This document shows positions 53,642 through 62,566 of a DNA stretch of 64,000 bases, in pieces. The stretch covers positions 1-64,000 of the forward strand of contig CAJTSL010000015.1 of assembly GCA_910578845.1 (NCBI GenBank), given 5' to 3'. Position numbers and translations under genes: made by a program. The number at the start of each line of letters is the position of its first letter. Positions within the stretch are counted from its first letter, which is position 1. Source of the DNA: an uncultured Lachnospiraceae bacterium (GTDB lineage Bacteria; Bacillota; Clostridia; Lachnospirales; Lachnospiraceae). Under the pieces are notes generated by a model. That model was not told the origin of the DNA. It was given only the letters and a program-made list of their open reading frames with translations, and ran no database searches.

Positions 53642-55852
53642 TTATAAATTCCTTTCTGCCATCATATCAAGCAAAGTATTGATTGTTTCATCTACATGCT
53701 CTTTCAAGAAATCTAAATCTATGCTCTCAAAATCCATTTTACCATTATGTTTCCGGTCATTAGTGGTAGCATCGATTACTTTGACAAGCAGAGGCAACTT
53801 TGCGGCGACTATTGGCAGCATTGAATCTTCATATGTTTCTTCCGAGAAAAACCATGCATAAAACAATGTCCCAAGTGTTCCATTATGATAATTTCTGAAT
53901 GTTCTGGAGAGTTTGCTCAAACTATAATACGGTATAGAGTCTACTTCAAAACCGTACTCCTGCATTTTTTTCAAATATGCATTGTTTGCATCCGGGTTTT
54001 TATAATCTTTAATACTTGCCAAAGCATGCATGTTTAGCCGTGTCGCACATATTCGTTTGAAAATAGCCTCCAATACTTCCGATACCCTACCGGGATACTC
54101 ATCTGCTTTGAGCAAGATCTCTTCCTGTAACGACACAAGTTTGCTTAGTACAGCGCTATACTTCTTAGCATTTGCGGTATATATTCTTTCCACCTCGATT
54201 TCAGCATTTTTAGATACCTTAATCCGGTCCGGGTTTAGAAGGCGTTCATTCTCAAAATTAAAATTATGCTCTTGGTTGAAAGAAAGTCCTTCTAATAACA
54301 AGGATGCGATGTACATATTCTTAATACTATACGCAGCAATCGTATTAAAATTATATTCTATGACATTTCCATGTTTACCCTCATTTCTTAATTCCACCAG
54401 CTTATTTAAATACGTAATAAACCGTGGCACATATTTTGCTAATTTATAGAATGGATGGTCATTCGTCCTGTGTGCCACTATCAAATTGTAGGCTACCAAT
54501 GCGTCCACTTTGCCTGAAGAATTGGCTCCAATGATCGCCCCTTTTTTTATTGTAAAAAACCGTTCAAAATCATTCTCTTCGTCAGTGAATCCTACTTGCT
54601 TCGCAATGCCTGACAAAATAGTAGAATTTCCAAACGGAAACTTTATAAGCATACCGCTGTCGAAGTTAATATATCGTTGCATAACCTCTATTAAAATCCC
54701 AGCTACCAGATCATAATTATCCACGACATAATCATTCATCTTTTTTTGGACAAATTCATAATTACTTCCCGTATTCTTCTGTAGAAGCGATTGGATCCAT
54801 ACGTAATTAGATTCTACATTTAACAACATACGGTATAAATGCGGATAGTTCTCAATATTATCCGATAAGATTTTTCTAACCGCAATGTTCACTTCCGACT
54901 GTTCTTTTTTCGTATTTTCTAATTGTTTGTCTGTCATGCCATAAGCTTCTTTACGCAAACCAATTATCACATCTTTAACATCTGCATTATTCTCTCGTTC
55001 TGACAGTGACATAACCGCCGCAAGTATATTACTCGCAAATCCGACCCCAAAAGGATAACACATCTGGACTTGGCTTTTATTCACGACATCATCTACGGGC
55101 AATGTAAGATTCGTTGCTACATATACCCATCTACATTCTCCCAAAAAGGACACCTTTTCGAGATTGCGCGGGAGTTCAGACGCCTTTGTTTTTTCTTGGT
55201 CAGCAAGCGTGACGACTTCACTCACATCATCCGGAATCAGCATCTGCTTTCTTTTCTTATGCTTTCTTAATATTCCTATAATATCATACGCCGTCGGTTG
55301 AATCTTCGTTTCTTCGTTATCCGCGTGTACAATGACTGCTTCTTTATACACCGGATTCGCTACCGCTTCATCGATATAGAATTGGACTCTATTCCCCTTT
55401 CGGCTTCTTATACCTGTCGAATAAAGTTCTTCATCAGATATAAATGTATCCATAAACGTTTTGGTAATATAGTTATAAAATACATAGCCTATTTTCAGGT
55501 CATAGCTATCATCGTCATCGTTGAGCATCGCATGCCCTTTTGGCGTCAGCGAATGTCTGCTATCGATCAAGTCTCTATTTGTCAATTCATCTATAATCAA
55601 TTCTATTAATTCTATATGTAATAAAAGCTTCTCTGCGATATCTTCATTGCTTTTATTTCCGCCAGCAAGAAGTTTTAATATAGTCTCTTGAAAAAAATTC
55701 AAGGCCTTGCCTCTAGGATATGGCACTGATACTTTATAAGCACACATAGGTAATAACAGCCATTTTTCTAAAGGCTTTTCATGATAATATCCTTTAGGAT
55801 AAGATGGATTTTGAAATATCACTTCTGTCCTCTCATGAAATAATCTTGCCAT
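53642..55852 (-). CDS. Winged-helix protein with HEPN-like RNase motif
   Basis: A 736-residue protein with no confident family name. Residues about 48–112 (FFQETILKLLAGGNKSNEDIAEKLLL...LTPKGHAML) look like a winged helix. At 489–494, within a helical region, VELRNEGKHGN contains R-N-x-x-x-H, the RX4H motif of HEPN ribonucleases with the expected polar residue after Arg. A second region near the C-terminus (DATTNDRKHNGKM, 697–702) aligns with it but lacks the Arg, as in a degenerate HEPN copy. The start is MARLFHERTE with GGAGG upstream, overlapping the helicase gene by 20 bases. RNase function is inferred from the motif and context. Confidence 0.68.
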   Translation of the reverse strand: MARLFHERTEVIFQNPSYPKGYYHEKPLEKWLLLPMCAYKVSVPYPRGKALNFFQETILKLLAGGNKSNEDIAEKLLLHIELIELIIDELTNRDLIDSRHSLTPKGHAMLNDDDDSYDLKIGYVFYNYITKTFMDTFISDEELYSTGIRSRKGNRVQFYIDEAVANPVYKEAVIVHADNEETKIQPTAYDIIGILRKHKKRKQMLIPDDVSEVVTLADQEKTKASELPRNLEKVSFLGECRWVYVATNLTLPVDDVVNKSQVQMCYPFGVGFASNILAAVMSLSERENNADVKDVIIGLRKEAYGMTDKQLENTKKEQSEVNIAVRKILSDNIENYPHLYRMLLNVESNYVWIQSLLQKNTGSNYEFVQKKMNDYVVDNYDLVAGILIEVMQRYINFDSGMLIKFPFGNSTILSGIAKQVGFTDEENDFERFFTIKKGAIIGANSSGKVDALVAYNLIVAHRTNDHPFYKLAKYVPRFITYLNKLVELRNEGKHGNVIEYNFNTIAAYSIKNMYIASLLLEGLSFNQEHNFNFENERLLNPDRIKVSKNAEIEVERIYTANAKKYSAVLSKLVSLQEEILLKADEYPGRVSEVLEAIFKRICATRLNMHALASIKDYKNPDANNAYLKKMQEYGFEVDSIPYYSLSKLSRTFRNYHNGTLGTLFYAWFFSEETYEDSMLPIVAAKLPLLVKVIDATTNDRKHNGKMDFESIDLDFLKEHVDETINTLLDMMAERNL

Positions 55853-58800
55853 ACTTAGCCTCCTTATCACACAAATGATAATATGCAACCAGCGAAGGAA
55901 CCGCTTGCTCCGCCATTTCTCCACGCAACATTTCTTTGTCACCTACACAGACCAATGCTTTTTTCTGTCTGCTCATAGCTACGCACAAACGATTTTCATA
56001 CATTAAAAAACCATATTTTCTCTGCATAGCCTTCGATATCATCTCTTCCGTGCCATTAGCCGGAATTTCATAATTGTTAGAACGCACCATCGAGAGATAA
56101 ACAAAATCAAATTCCATACCTTGGAATGCATCTACAGTACCAATTTTAATATACTCCCGATCCCCATATTTACCGTTCCAATAATCAGATGACAAGACAT
56201 AACGGCCTGATTCATCCTTTACAAATATTCCTATTTCTGATGAGCTTAATGTGTCATATATTTTAGTTACTTGCTCTCTGTAGAAAGTAATAATGCCATA
56301 TGTATAGTTTTTCCCATCTGGTGAAGCAAGCATCTCTTTTAAATGCCTCGCGATGCGAATCGCTTCCGCATCCCTGCTCTTACTCATCCCGGAATCTTCT
56401 TTGCCCGCCTTAAGCGGCACATTCATCCATATACAAGCTTTATTTTCAATTCCGGGCAGATTATGAGAAAAAAATGCCGCATCTTCGATTCCATTTCCGA
56501 CTCTCTCACTCTGGCTATACTTCTCATAGAAATTGTCATTCACAAACTTTCCAAGCACAGGATGCATTCTATATTGTTTGTCCAAAGTGATCGTTCTCTT
56601 AATCCCATCAGCTTTTTCCAGCATTTTGAGTTTTTCAAATAACTGTTCAAACATGCTCTCTTTAATCTTCTGTTGGACAACTGAGGCCAAATCACCCGAA
56701 CTCTCTATTTCTTTTTCAAGCTCCTCTACGATCTGCTCATCTACCATGTGGGGCAATTGCCTATGGTCACCAACAAGGATTATCCTATCTCTGGCAACCG
56801 ACAGTGGAATGAATAAGTCTAGCGGGTTGCTCCTGGCTGCTTCATCCGCAAGCACATTGTCATAAACAATATCCCCGCCCTTTAGCTCCATAATTTCCTT
56901 GCGCATGATCTGCTGGTTTGTGGCGCCATTGACAGATATATAATTCAGCATGGCATTCTTTACTGCAAGAGGATTTTCTTCAAGTGTCTGCATATACTCA
57001 AGCAGCACAAGATCTTCCCCTTCCTTCCCACCCTCAATCTGTTCTAGCAAATATTCGGATATACTTGTCAGCAAATTTGTAATATCATCTCTTTTGCCAC
57101 ATTCTGTAAATATTTTTTCCTTTGGGATTATCTGCACAAGTAAATTTTTCCTTATTTTTCTCAACAGTGAGAAATCATAGCTTTTACTCTTTTCCATACG
57201 TTCCAATTCATTTATAGCCTTTTCAAACTCAGGATTTTCCTGCCTCTTCAACATCATAATAGCGAAATGAATATTGCCTCTGCCATCGTCGCTAAAAGCT
57301 TGCCCGTTGATAGGGATTTTTCTGATGGAACGATCCAAAGCTGCAATCGAAGCATCTTGCTTTCCGCGAGTCTTATATTTTAAGTCCCTTATATGAGAAT
57401 TTATTTCATTCAGCAATTCTATAGATAATTGTGCGCTTAACAAATCTCTCGTTTCCTCTAAAATAGCGATAGTTTGGTCAACTGATTTGGAAGAATACAT
57501 GTAATTAGTATAAATTTTATTGTAATCAGCCAAATATTTCTTATCCAAAACTTTCTGGTGTTTCCTATTCAAATCCACAAGTATATTATTTATCCAGTTC
57601 TGAACCGCATTGTTATTCTCATCGGAAACATCATCCGCATCTGAATATTTACTCCCGAACTTCATAGCAGGAAACCCAAAGATTTCAATTCTATCAAGTG
57701 CATTCTGCACAGCATCATGCTGAAATGCCGTAACAAGACTTCTGCCAAACATGCCGTCTGTAGCATCTGCCTCTTCGTCCAGACGCTTTAATATGGCTGT
57801 AATAACGGTAGTTTTCCCTGTTCCGGGAGGCCCTTGGATAAGCGCTATATCTGGCGTATTGAGAGCTATTTCAATAGCCAAAGCCTGTTTTTCAGTCGGT
57901 GGCCGGTACTTCTTGCTCTTCTTATCCGTAAAAATTTCCTCTTTAACCCGGTCGCTCAAAGCCGGCAAGTGTTTCTTCCTCGGTTTGGATACGCTCTTCC
58001 CTTCCAGGATAGCCGCTAAGTTAGGCATAGGGTTTGTTAAGTTTTCTATTTTCTCCCTTGCAACTTCTCTTCTATGTATACGTAACCCATCACCCTGCGT
58101 TGACATAAAGACATAGCCACTTTGCATTTTAGCCATCTTCTGAGCCTGCTGCTCATCTAATGATATGTAAATACACTTTTGCATAGGATTAATGTCTGCT
58201 GCCAATTTCGCATTCACCGTATGCTTTGCGTTCTTTTGCATGGCCTTACTAAGCTCATAGTCGTCTAATTCTTTATCAAATGGATTGATGAGTGAGATTC
58301 CTAAAATATTTCCCTTGATAATTTCTTTCTGAAATTTTTCCAGGATCTCATCCATTTTCGCATCACTCTGGATATCAATCCGGTACCTGTTGCCTTCCGG
58401 TTCAAAATTATCATACTTAAGCGCGCCTAATTCACGAGCCTTACCAAAAACTCTTCTTCTCTCTAATTCACCATATTGATCCCATATCTTTATATAGGAA
58501 CTATTCTTAAAGCCGCCAATCGCTTGGAGCACTTCCTCCTTTACAGCTTCCTTTTCATCAGTGAACTTCAGATTACCTTTGGCTAAAAAAAACCGATAAT
58601 CATTCTTCTTTATATTTTTTATAACCTTGACCGCACTATAATATTCTTTTTCAGATTCATCCACTTGCTTCTTGACTTGTATATAAAATGAAGCTGCGGC
58701 AATAACAAATTCATCCAGTTTCGTCTTTTCGTCAGCATGTGCATGAACGCCTATTACTACATAAGAGAATACGCCCTGCTCATATCTGGTAGCATTCTCA

Positions 58801-59207
58801 AGTTCTTTCATAGGCTTCATAACATTAGAAACCACAACCAGCTTTAATAAGCTTCTTAAACATTCATCCGTAACATTTATCGAATAGTCTAACGGTTTTA
58901 CATCTGTAAACTGCTTGACTAGGACTTGAATGGTGTCTTTACCATGCTGATTTACTTCTGCCAAGATCTGCAATCCATTTCCAGTTATTCTATTGACGAT
59001 GTTTTCCGTATGCTTATTATAAGGTTTAACGCTTACTGTTTTCTCATCGTCAACTACCGATGCCAGCATCATTTGCTCACCCATCTTAATCAAACGGACG
59101 GGCTCATTTTTTAACATATGAGCATTTTTATCATGATCTATCCGATCAGTTCCTTTAAACTCAAGAACTTCACTGATACATCCGTGCCTTAATTGATCCA
59201 AATGCAT
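55833..59207 (-). CDS. UPF1/DNA2-like superfamily 1 helicase
   Basis: An 1124-residue helicase. The first 430 residues form an N-terminal region of unknown fold. The helicase core has motif I ALIQGPPGTGKTTV (about residue 460), motif II VLADEAARS, motif III LVGDHRQLPHM, motif IV DKQYRMHP, motif V VDAFQGMEFDFVYLSMVRSN and motif VI NRLCVAMSRQKKALV. A long helical insertion separates motifs Ia and II. The group includes RNA and DNA translocases. Start is the second ATG (MHLDQLRHG), seven bases from AGGAGG. It overlaps the HEPN-type gene and follows the kinase by 19 bases. Confidence 0.92.
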   Translation of the reverse strand: MHLDQLRHGCISEVLEFKGTDRIDHDKNAHMLKNEPVRLIKMGEQMMLASVVDDEKTVSVKPYNKHTENIVNRITGNGLQILAEVNQHGKDTIQVLVKQFTDVKPLDYSINVTDECLRSLLKLVVVSNVMKPMKELENATRYEQGVFSYVVIGVHAHADEKTKLDEFVIAAASFYIQVKKQVDESEKEYYSAVKVIKNIKKNDYRFFLAKGNLKFTDEKEAVKEEVLQAIGGFKNSSYIKIWDQYGELERRRVFGKARELGALKYDNFEPEGNRYRIDIQSDAKMDEILEKFQKEIIKGNILGISLINPFDKELDDYELSKAMQKNAKHTVNAKLAADINPMQKCIYISLDEQQAQKMAKMQSGYVFMSTQGDGLRIHRREVAREKIENLTNPMPNLAAILEGKSVSKPRKKHLPALSDRVKEEIFTDKKSKKYRPPTEKQALAIEIALNTPDIALIQGPPGTGKTTVITAILKRLDEEADATDGMFGRSLVTAFQHDAVQNALDRIEIFGFPAMKFGSKYSDADDVSDENNNAVQNWINNILVDLNRKHQKVLDKKYLADYNKIYTNYMYSSKSVDQTIAILEETRDLLSAQLSIELLNEINSHIRDLKYKTRGKQDASIAALDRSIRKIPINGQAFSDDGRGNIHFAIMMLKRQENPEFEKAINELERMEKSKSYDFSLLRKIRKNLLVQIIPKEKIFTECGKRDDITNLLTSISEYLLEQIEGGKEGEDLVLLEYMQTLEENPLAVKNAMLNYISVNGATNQQIMRKEIMELKGGDIVYDNVLADEAARSNPLDLFIPLSVARDRIILVGDHRQLPHMVDEQIVEELEKEIESSGDLASVVQQKIKESMFEQLFEKLKMLEKADGIKRTITLDKQYRMHPVLGKFVNDNFYEKYSQSERVGNGIEDAAFFSHNLPGIENKACIWMNVPLKAGKEDSGMSKSRDAEAIRIARHLKEMLASPDGKNYTYGIITFYREQVTKIYDTLSSSEIGIFVKDESGRYVLSSDYWNGKYGDREYIKIGTVDAFQGMEFDFVYLSMVRSNNYEIPANGTEEMISKAMQRKYGFLMYENRLCVAMSRQKKALVCVGDKEMLRGEMAEQAVPSLVAYYHLCDKEAKYGKIIS

Positions 59208-59226
59208 AGACATTCCTCCTAATCAG

Positions 59227-60771
59227 CTAAATAACATAAAATTTTATATGCCTCTTCCTAATCTTATTTAAATCATCAATTTGCTGGATCTCCTCATCCG
59301 ACATATCCTTATCTTTCTTTAGAATATTGAATGACAAGATCAGATTATTTATACTTTCGAATTTCTTACTTTCTTCCGGACGGATAACCCCATAGGATGT
59401 ATTCGAGGAACTGATCTCAATATCCCGTCCAGCCATATTTCTAATGGTGTATATGCCCTTTGCTATTTCAAGTTCAATAGTAACCATCTTTTTCTGCGAG
59501 AATGAAACATCATCCGTATGATAGTTATAAAAACAATATTTACCATCCTTCATATCAAATAGTTTCACTGCAATATTATCAATTCTCTTAATATCATCCT
59601 TAGATATTCCTTGCACAAAATACTCATCATTATTAAAAGAATCTATATGCTGATTTTCAATTTCTACAATTTCATCGATCCTATATTCATCTATGATCTG
59701 GGAGTAGATAACTTTTTCACGCTCACTTGTTCTGCCCGTTTTGCAAAATGGACACTTGGCTTCTGCTTTGGTCATGAGAAAAGTACTCTTACAGTATTTA
59801 CACGTAACCGTATAATCTTGCGCCTGCTTCAATGCAGTATACCAATCTCGCATCTTCGGCCTGCTTAGTGGATTATGACGTCCTTCTTCCGAAAACGTCC
59901 TCTCAAATAAATTTCTCACGTTTCTAGTAAACGCAATTTTCCCCGGAATACCTGTAGAACATCTGTTACGGTCATCCTCCGGGTCTTCAATCCAGGGAAT
60001 CTCCCCCTGCTGCGCTAGAACAGAGGCATCTTCCTCTTCGTCATCCCAGCCGGCATCGCTTTCCGTAACCATCTCCCCATCAAAAGGCGAATTTAGCGTC
60101 AATATCTCATGCGCCAAAATAGCAAATGAGTATTCGTCACTTTCCAGCGTATTGATCCCGCCTTTAACCACCTCCGGTGCAGTATAGCCTTCGGTAGATA
60201 TTTCCTTTTCCATATCATACCTATAACGCATATTATCTGCATCAATCAGCCACACTTCACTTGAATCCATATTTTCAGATACAAATACATTATTGGGCGA
60301 TAAATCTGCATACACAGCCGAGTGAGCGAACAGCTTTGTAAATATTTCAGCAAGATTCGTTAATAGTTCCAACCGATGGCGCAAGCCACCTGTCTGATAA
60401 TAAAAGATAACAGGATTGATATCCGGTTCATCAAAAGAACGAATCCAATGCTTGATCGGTTTCATTCCGTCCAAAAAACGCATAATATACCCGCAATATG
60501 GCTTCCGCAGCATACTTGCCGGTTTTGCTATATGGATAAAGTCAGGAATATTCATAATTCTGACTTCATCCATCTCGTCCTTATATTTCTCATACTCTTT
60601 CTCATCTACCACTGGTTGCCCTGTGCTTTTATTAATTTTCATCTTAACGATAATATTAGGATCCGATGTTCTCCAGACAATGCCTTGGCCACCTCGTCCG
60701 ATTTCCTTTTCTAAGAAAAGCTTATTTCCATCCTCGTCAATCACAAATTGAATCGTATCTTTTTCATCCAT
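59227..60771 (-). CDS. Ser/Thr protein kinase with zinc ribbon
   Basis: A 514-residue soluble kinase. The glycine loop is EIGRGGQGIVW; the VAIK-like Lys is in IIVKMKIN; the catalytic loop is AVYADLSPNNVFV, where His of HRD is Tyr but Asp and Asn are kept; DFG is replaced by LIDADNM; and EGYTAPEVVKGG is the APE segment. A zinc ribbon follows (CKYCKSTF...CPFCKTGR, about 312–335). The C-terminal 170 residues include an FHA-independent beta-rich part. AGGTGG precedes the ATG. With the PP2C and VWA genes just upstream it forms a TerY-P-like phosphorylation triad. Confidence 0.9.
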   Translation of the reverse strand: MDEKDTIQFVIDEDGNKLFLEKEIGRGGQGIVWRTSDPNIIVKMKINKSTGQPVVDEKEYEKYKDEMDEVRIMNIPDFIHIAKPASMLRKPYCGYIMRFLDGMKPIKHWIRSFDEPDINPVIFYYQTGGLRHRLELLTNLAEIFTKLFAHSAVYADLSPNNVFVSENMDSSEVWLIDADNMRYRYDMEKEISTEGYTAPEVVKGGINTLESDEYSFAILAHEILTLNSPFDGEMVTESDAGWDDEEEDASVLAQQGEIPWIEDPEDDRNRCSTGIPGKIAFTRNVRNLFERTFSEEGRHNPLSRPKMRDWYTALKQAQDYTVTCKYCKSTFLMTKAEAKCPFCKTGRTSEREKVIYSQIIDEYRIDEIVEIENQHIDSFNNDEYFVQGISKDDIKRIDNIAVKLFDMKDGKYCFYNYHTDDVSFSQKKMVTIELEIAKGIYTIRNMAGRDIEISSSNTSYGVIRPEESKKFESINNLILSFNILKKDKDMSDEEIQQIDDLNKIRKRHIKFYVI

Positions 60772-60782
60772 ATGAGCACCAC

Positions 60783-61493
60783 CTATATTTTTCTATAACA
60801 GACAATCGTTCTGTCATCGCCAGCATTTATTACATTCCAATTTTGTAGAATTGAGTAAATCAAATTATTTCTCTTAACTAAGTTATCTGCTTCATTCACT
60901 CTTTTCCATAACAGGCTTACAAAGGCTTCCTTCTTGTCCTCCATTAAGGTTTCCGACACGCCGTCAGTCATCAACATCAGGCTTATGCGCTTATTCTTAA
61001 TATCATACTCTCTAATCGACCATTCATCTAAACTACTGATATTGCTTAACCCCGAAGTAAAATTTGAGAATTCATCTTCTTTCGAATGGAATAATGTTAT
61101 TTCATCGTCGATAGAGATATAAATATTTCCATCTCCTAACTGAGCTACATAAAGTTTATCCTCATTAGAGATGTATGCAAAAAGGCATGTAGTTCCGCAT
61201 TCTTTCTTTGGATATGGATAGATTTCAAGATTCCATATAGCATGTAAAAGCGGAATGAGCAATCTAATATCCATATCCTCATATTGCTGCCACTTTTGGA
61301 CGGCGTCACAGACAGCCTTACAAGCTGCCCGCGAGCCTATTTCAGAATATCTATGGGAACCCATGCCATCGGCAACCACCAGTACAGTTCCAAATTTATA
61401 CTTTTTAGCAATGCATGCATCCTGATTCACAATACCCTTCTGTTGATGCAGTAGCCCCTTAACCGAAGAATATGCAAACTGTTCCTGTTTCAT
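60783..61493 (-). CDS. PP2C-family Ser/Thr phosphatase
   Basis: A 236-residue metal-dependent phosphatase. Key parts are VVADGMGSHRYSEIGSRAAC (metal-binding Asp and Gly), GTTCLFAYI, VAQLGDGNIYI, LMLMTDGVSETLM and the last metal Asp in NAGDDRTIV. It is compact, with no extra domains, as in TerY-P systems. It would reverse the action of the adjacent kinase. Its stop is 12 bases before the kinase start. The gap upstream to the VWA gene holds palindromic repeat copy C. Confidence 0.92.
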   Translation of the reverse strand: MKQEQFAYSSVKGLLHQQKGIVNQDACIAKKYKFGTVLVVADGMGSHRYSEIGSRAACKAVCDAVQKWQQYEDMDIRLLIPLLHAIWNLEIYPYPKKECGTTCLFAYISNEDKLYVAQLGDGNIYISIDDEITLFHSKEDEFSNFTSGLSNISSLDEWSIREYDIKNKRISLMLMTDGVSETLMEDKKEAFVSLLWKRVNEADNLVKRNNLIYSILQNWNVINAGDDRTIVCYRKI

Positions 61494-61529
61494 ATTAATC
61501 CCCTATTCTTATTCACTTTAAATAGCCAT

Positions 61530-61631
61530 GTCAGAGCAGTTTACTGCAATGACATGCGGTCAAGGCCTATCCCCTGCTCTGACTCAAATTGCGAGTTGAA
61601 AATCAGCGCATCAGCATGATTTTTCAACCTA
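61530..61631 (-). repeat. Dispersed palindromic repeat, copy C
   Basis: Perfect stem GTCAGAGCAG/CTGCTCTGAC (61530–61539 with 61574–61583) and stem GTTGAAAATCA/TGATTTT(T)CAAC (61595–61605 with 61617–61628), joined by TCAAATTGCGA. GGTCAAGGCCTAT lies within the first loop. The VWA stop TAG directly adjoins its end. Nearly identical in its right half to copy A. Confidence 0.75.
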
Positions 61632-62330
61632 TCTTATCCCATCAAAGTCAATATCTTGGATGTCCGTCGTAAATAAATCCTCTGCCACCTTATTCGGATC
61701 CTTACTTTGGCTTCTCTGGATCGTACAGGAAGATATAAATCGAAAGAACTTAGAAATGTCTGCTGCATCTTCCACATAGTATACTTTTTTCTCCGGATGA
61801 TCCAAAAATTGTTTCATCATATCGATATCAGCATCCGCTCCAATTGCCAAGCTCCATCTATCACATTTTGAGCTTCTGCCCTCCGTTGTGAATTTGGCCA
61901 ACTGCTTGTTGAATTCTATCCTATTGGCATCATTAGGATCATAAGGCTCACCATCTGAAACCAAGACAACGACCGGGCGATACGCGTTCTTCGGAACCCT
62001 CGACCTATCTTCAATCATTTCATAAGCCATATCAAAGGCCTTACCCATACATGTACAGCCGTCTGCAACCAGATCAACATAATTCACATCTTTAGCACGA
62101 GTCAGATCTGTATGAAGATGTACATCGCTTCCAAACGTTATGATAGAAACATAGATTTCTGACTGAATTACCTGTTCTTGCGTAAAGCTCTGGATCATCT
62201 CTCTAACAGAGTTATTCAATTCTTGAATTTTTCCATCATATGACATCGAGCCGCTTACATCTAACAATAAAATGACCGGTAACATTTTCGCCTTTTGCAT
62301 TACAAATCCTTCGAATTCATTCTGTGCCAT
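61629..62330 (-). CDS. VWA-domain protein (TerY-like)
   Basis: A 233-residue von Willebrand A domain covering almost the whole protein. The metal site (MIDAS) is complete: LLLDVSGSMSYDGK, the Thr in HTDLTRAKD/DGCTCMGKAF, and VVLVSDGEPYDPND. TerY-type VWA proteins act as scaffolds with PP2C and kinase partners. The start MAQNEFEGFV is eight bases from GGAGG; a five-codon extension begins inside that site. First gene of the large island transcript, with its own box-bearing promoter. Confidence 0.9.
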   Translation of the reverse strand: MAQNEFEGFVMQKAKMLPVILLLDVSGSMSYDGKIQELNNSVREMIQSFTQEQVIQSEIYVSIITFGSDVHLHTDLTRAKDVNYVDLVADGCTCMGKAFDMAYEMIEDRSRVPKNAYRPVVVLVSDGEPYDPNDANRIEFNKQLAKFTTEGRSSKCDRWSLAIGADADIDMMKQFLDHPEKKVYYVEDAADISKFFRFISSCTIQRSQSKDPNKVAEDLFTTDIQDIDFDGIR

Positions 62331-62439
62331 CTTCAATTCCTCCATTTTGTTTTATTAATATTGTTGAAAATTGATTTTAATTGTAATATATTGTGTCTTT
62401 TTTTTCAGTTTCTTGTAATATAATGCCTGTTTCATGATA

Positions 62440-62484
62440 TAATGTTTCTGCAATTCTCATTACGCTCCTTTCTGAAGAATTGCA
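62440..62484 (+). promoter_or_regulatory. WYL-gene promoter and flanking inverted repeat
   Basis: TGATATAAT (extended -10, TATAAT at 62440–62445) is placed to drive the WYL gene. Just after it lies TGCAATTCT (62451–62459) with AGAATTGCA (62476–62484), a perfect 9-bp inverted repeat with a 16-base spacer. It stands between the two divergent promoters and is a candidate operator, or a hairpin in either leader. Confidence 0.5.
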
Positions 62485-62505
62485 ATTGGTATTCTTTATA
62501 CTCAA

Positions 62506-62553
62506 ATCATACCACATCCATTTGAACAAAATTTAAAAAAACCTGCAAAAAAA
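62506..62553 (-). promoter_or_regulatory. Promoter of the VWA–PP2C–kinase–helicase–HEPN unit with the shared box
   Basis: On the minus strand TTTTTTTGCAGGTTTTTTT is followed after 23 bases by TATGAT (62506–62511). The box ends against the ribosome site of the divergent WYL gene, so a protein bound there could also affect that gene. No -35 consensus is seen, which suggests an activator or an altered sigma contact. Confidence 0.7.
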
Positions 62554-62566
62554 GGAATTGATTAAA

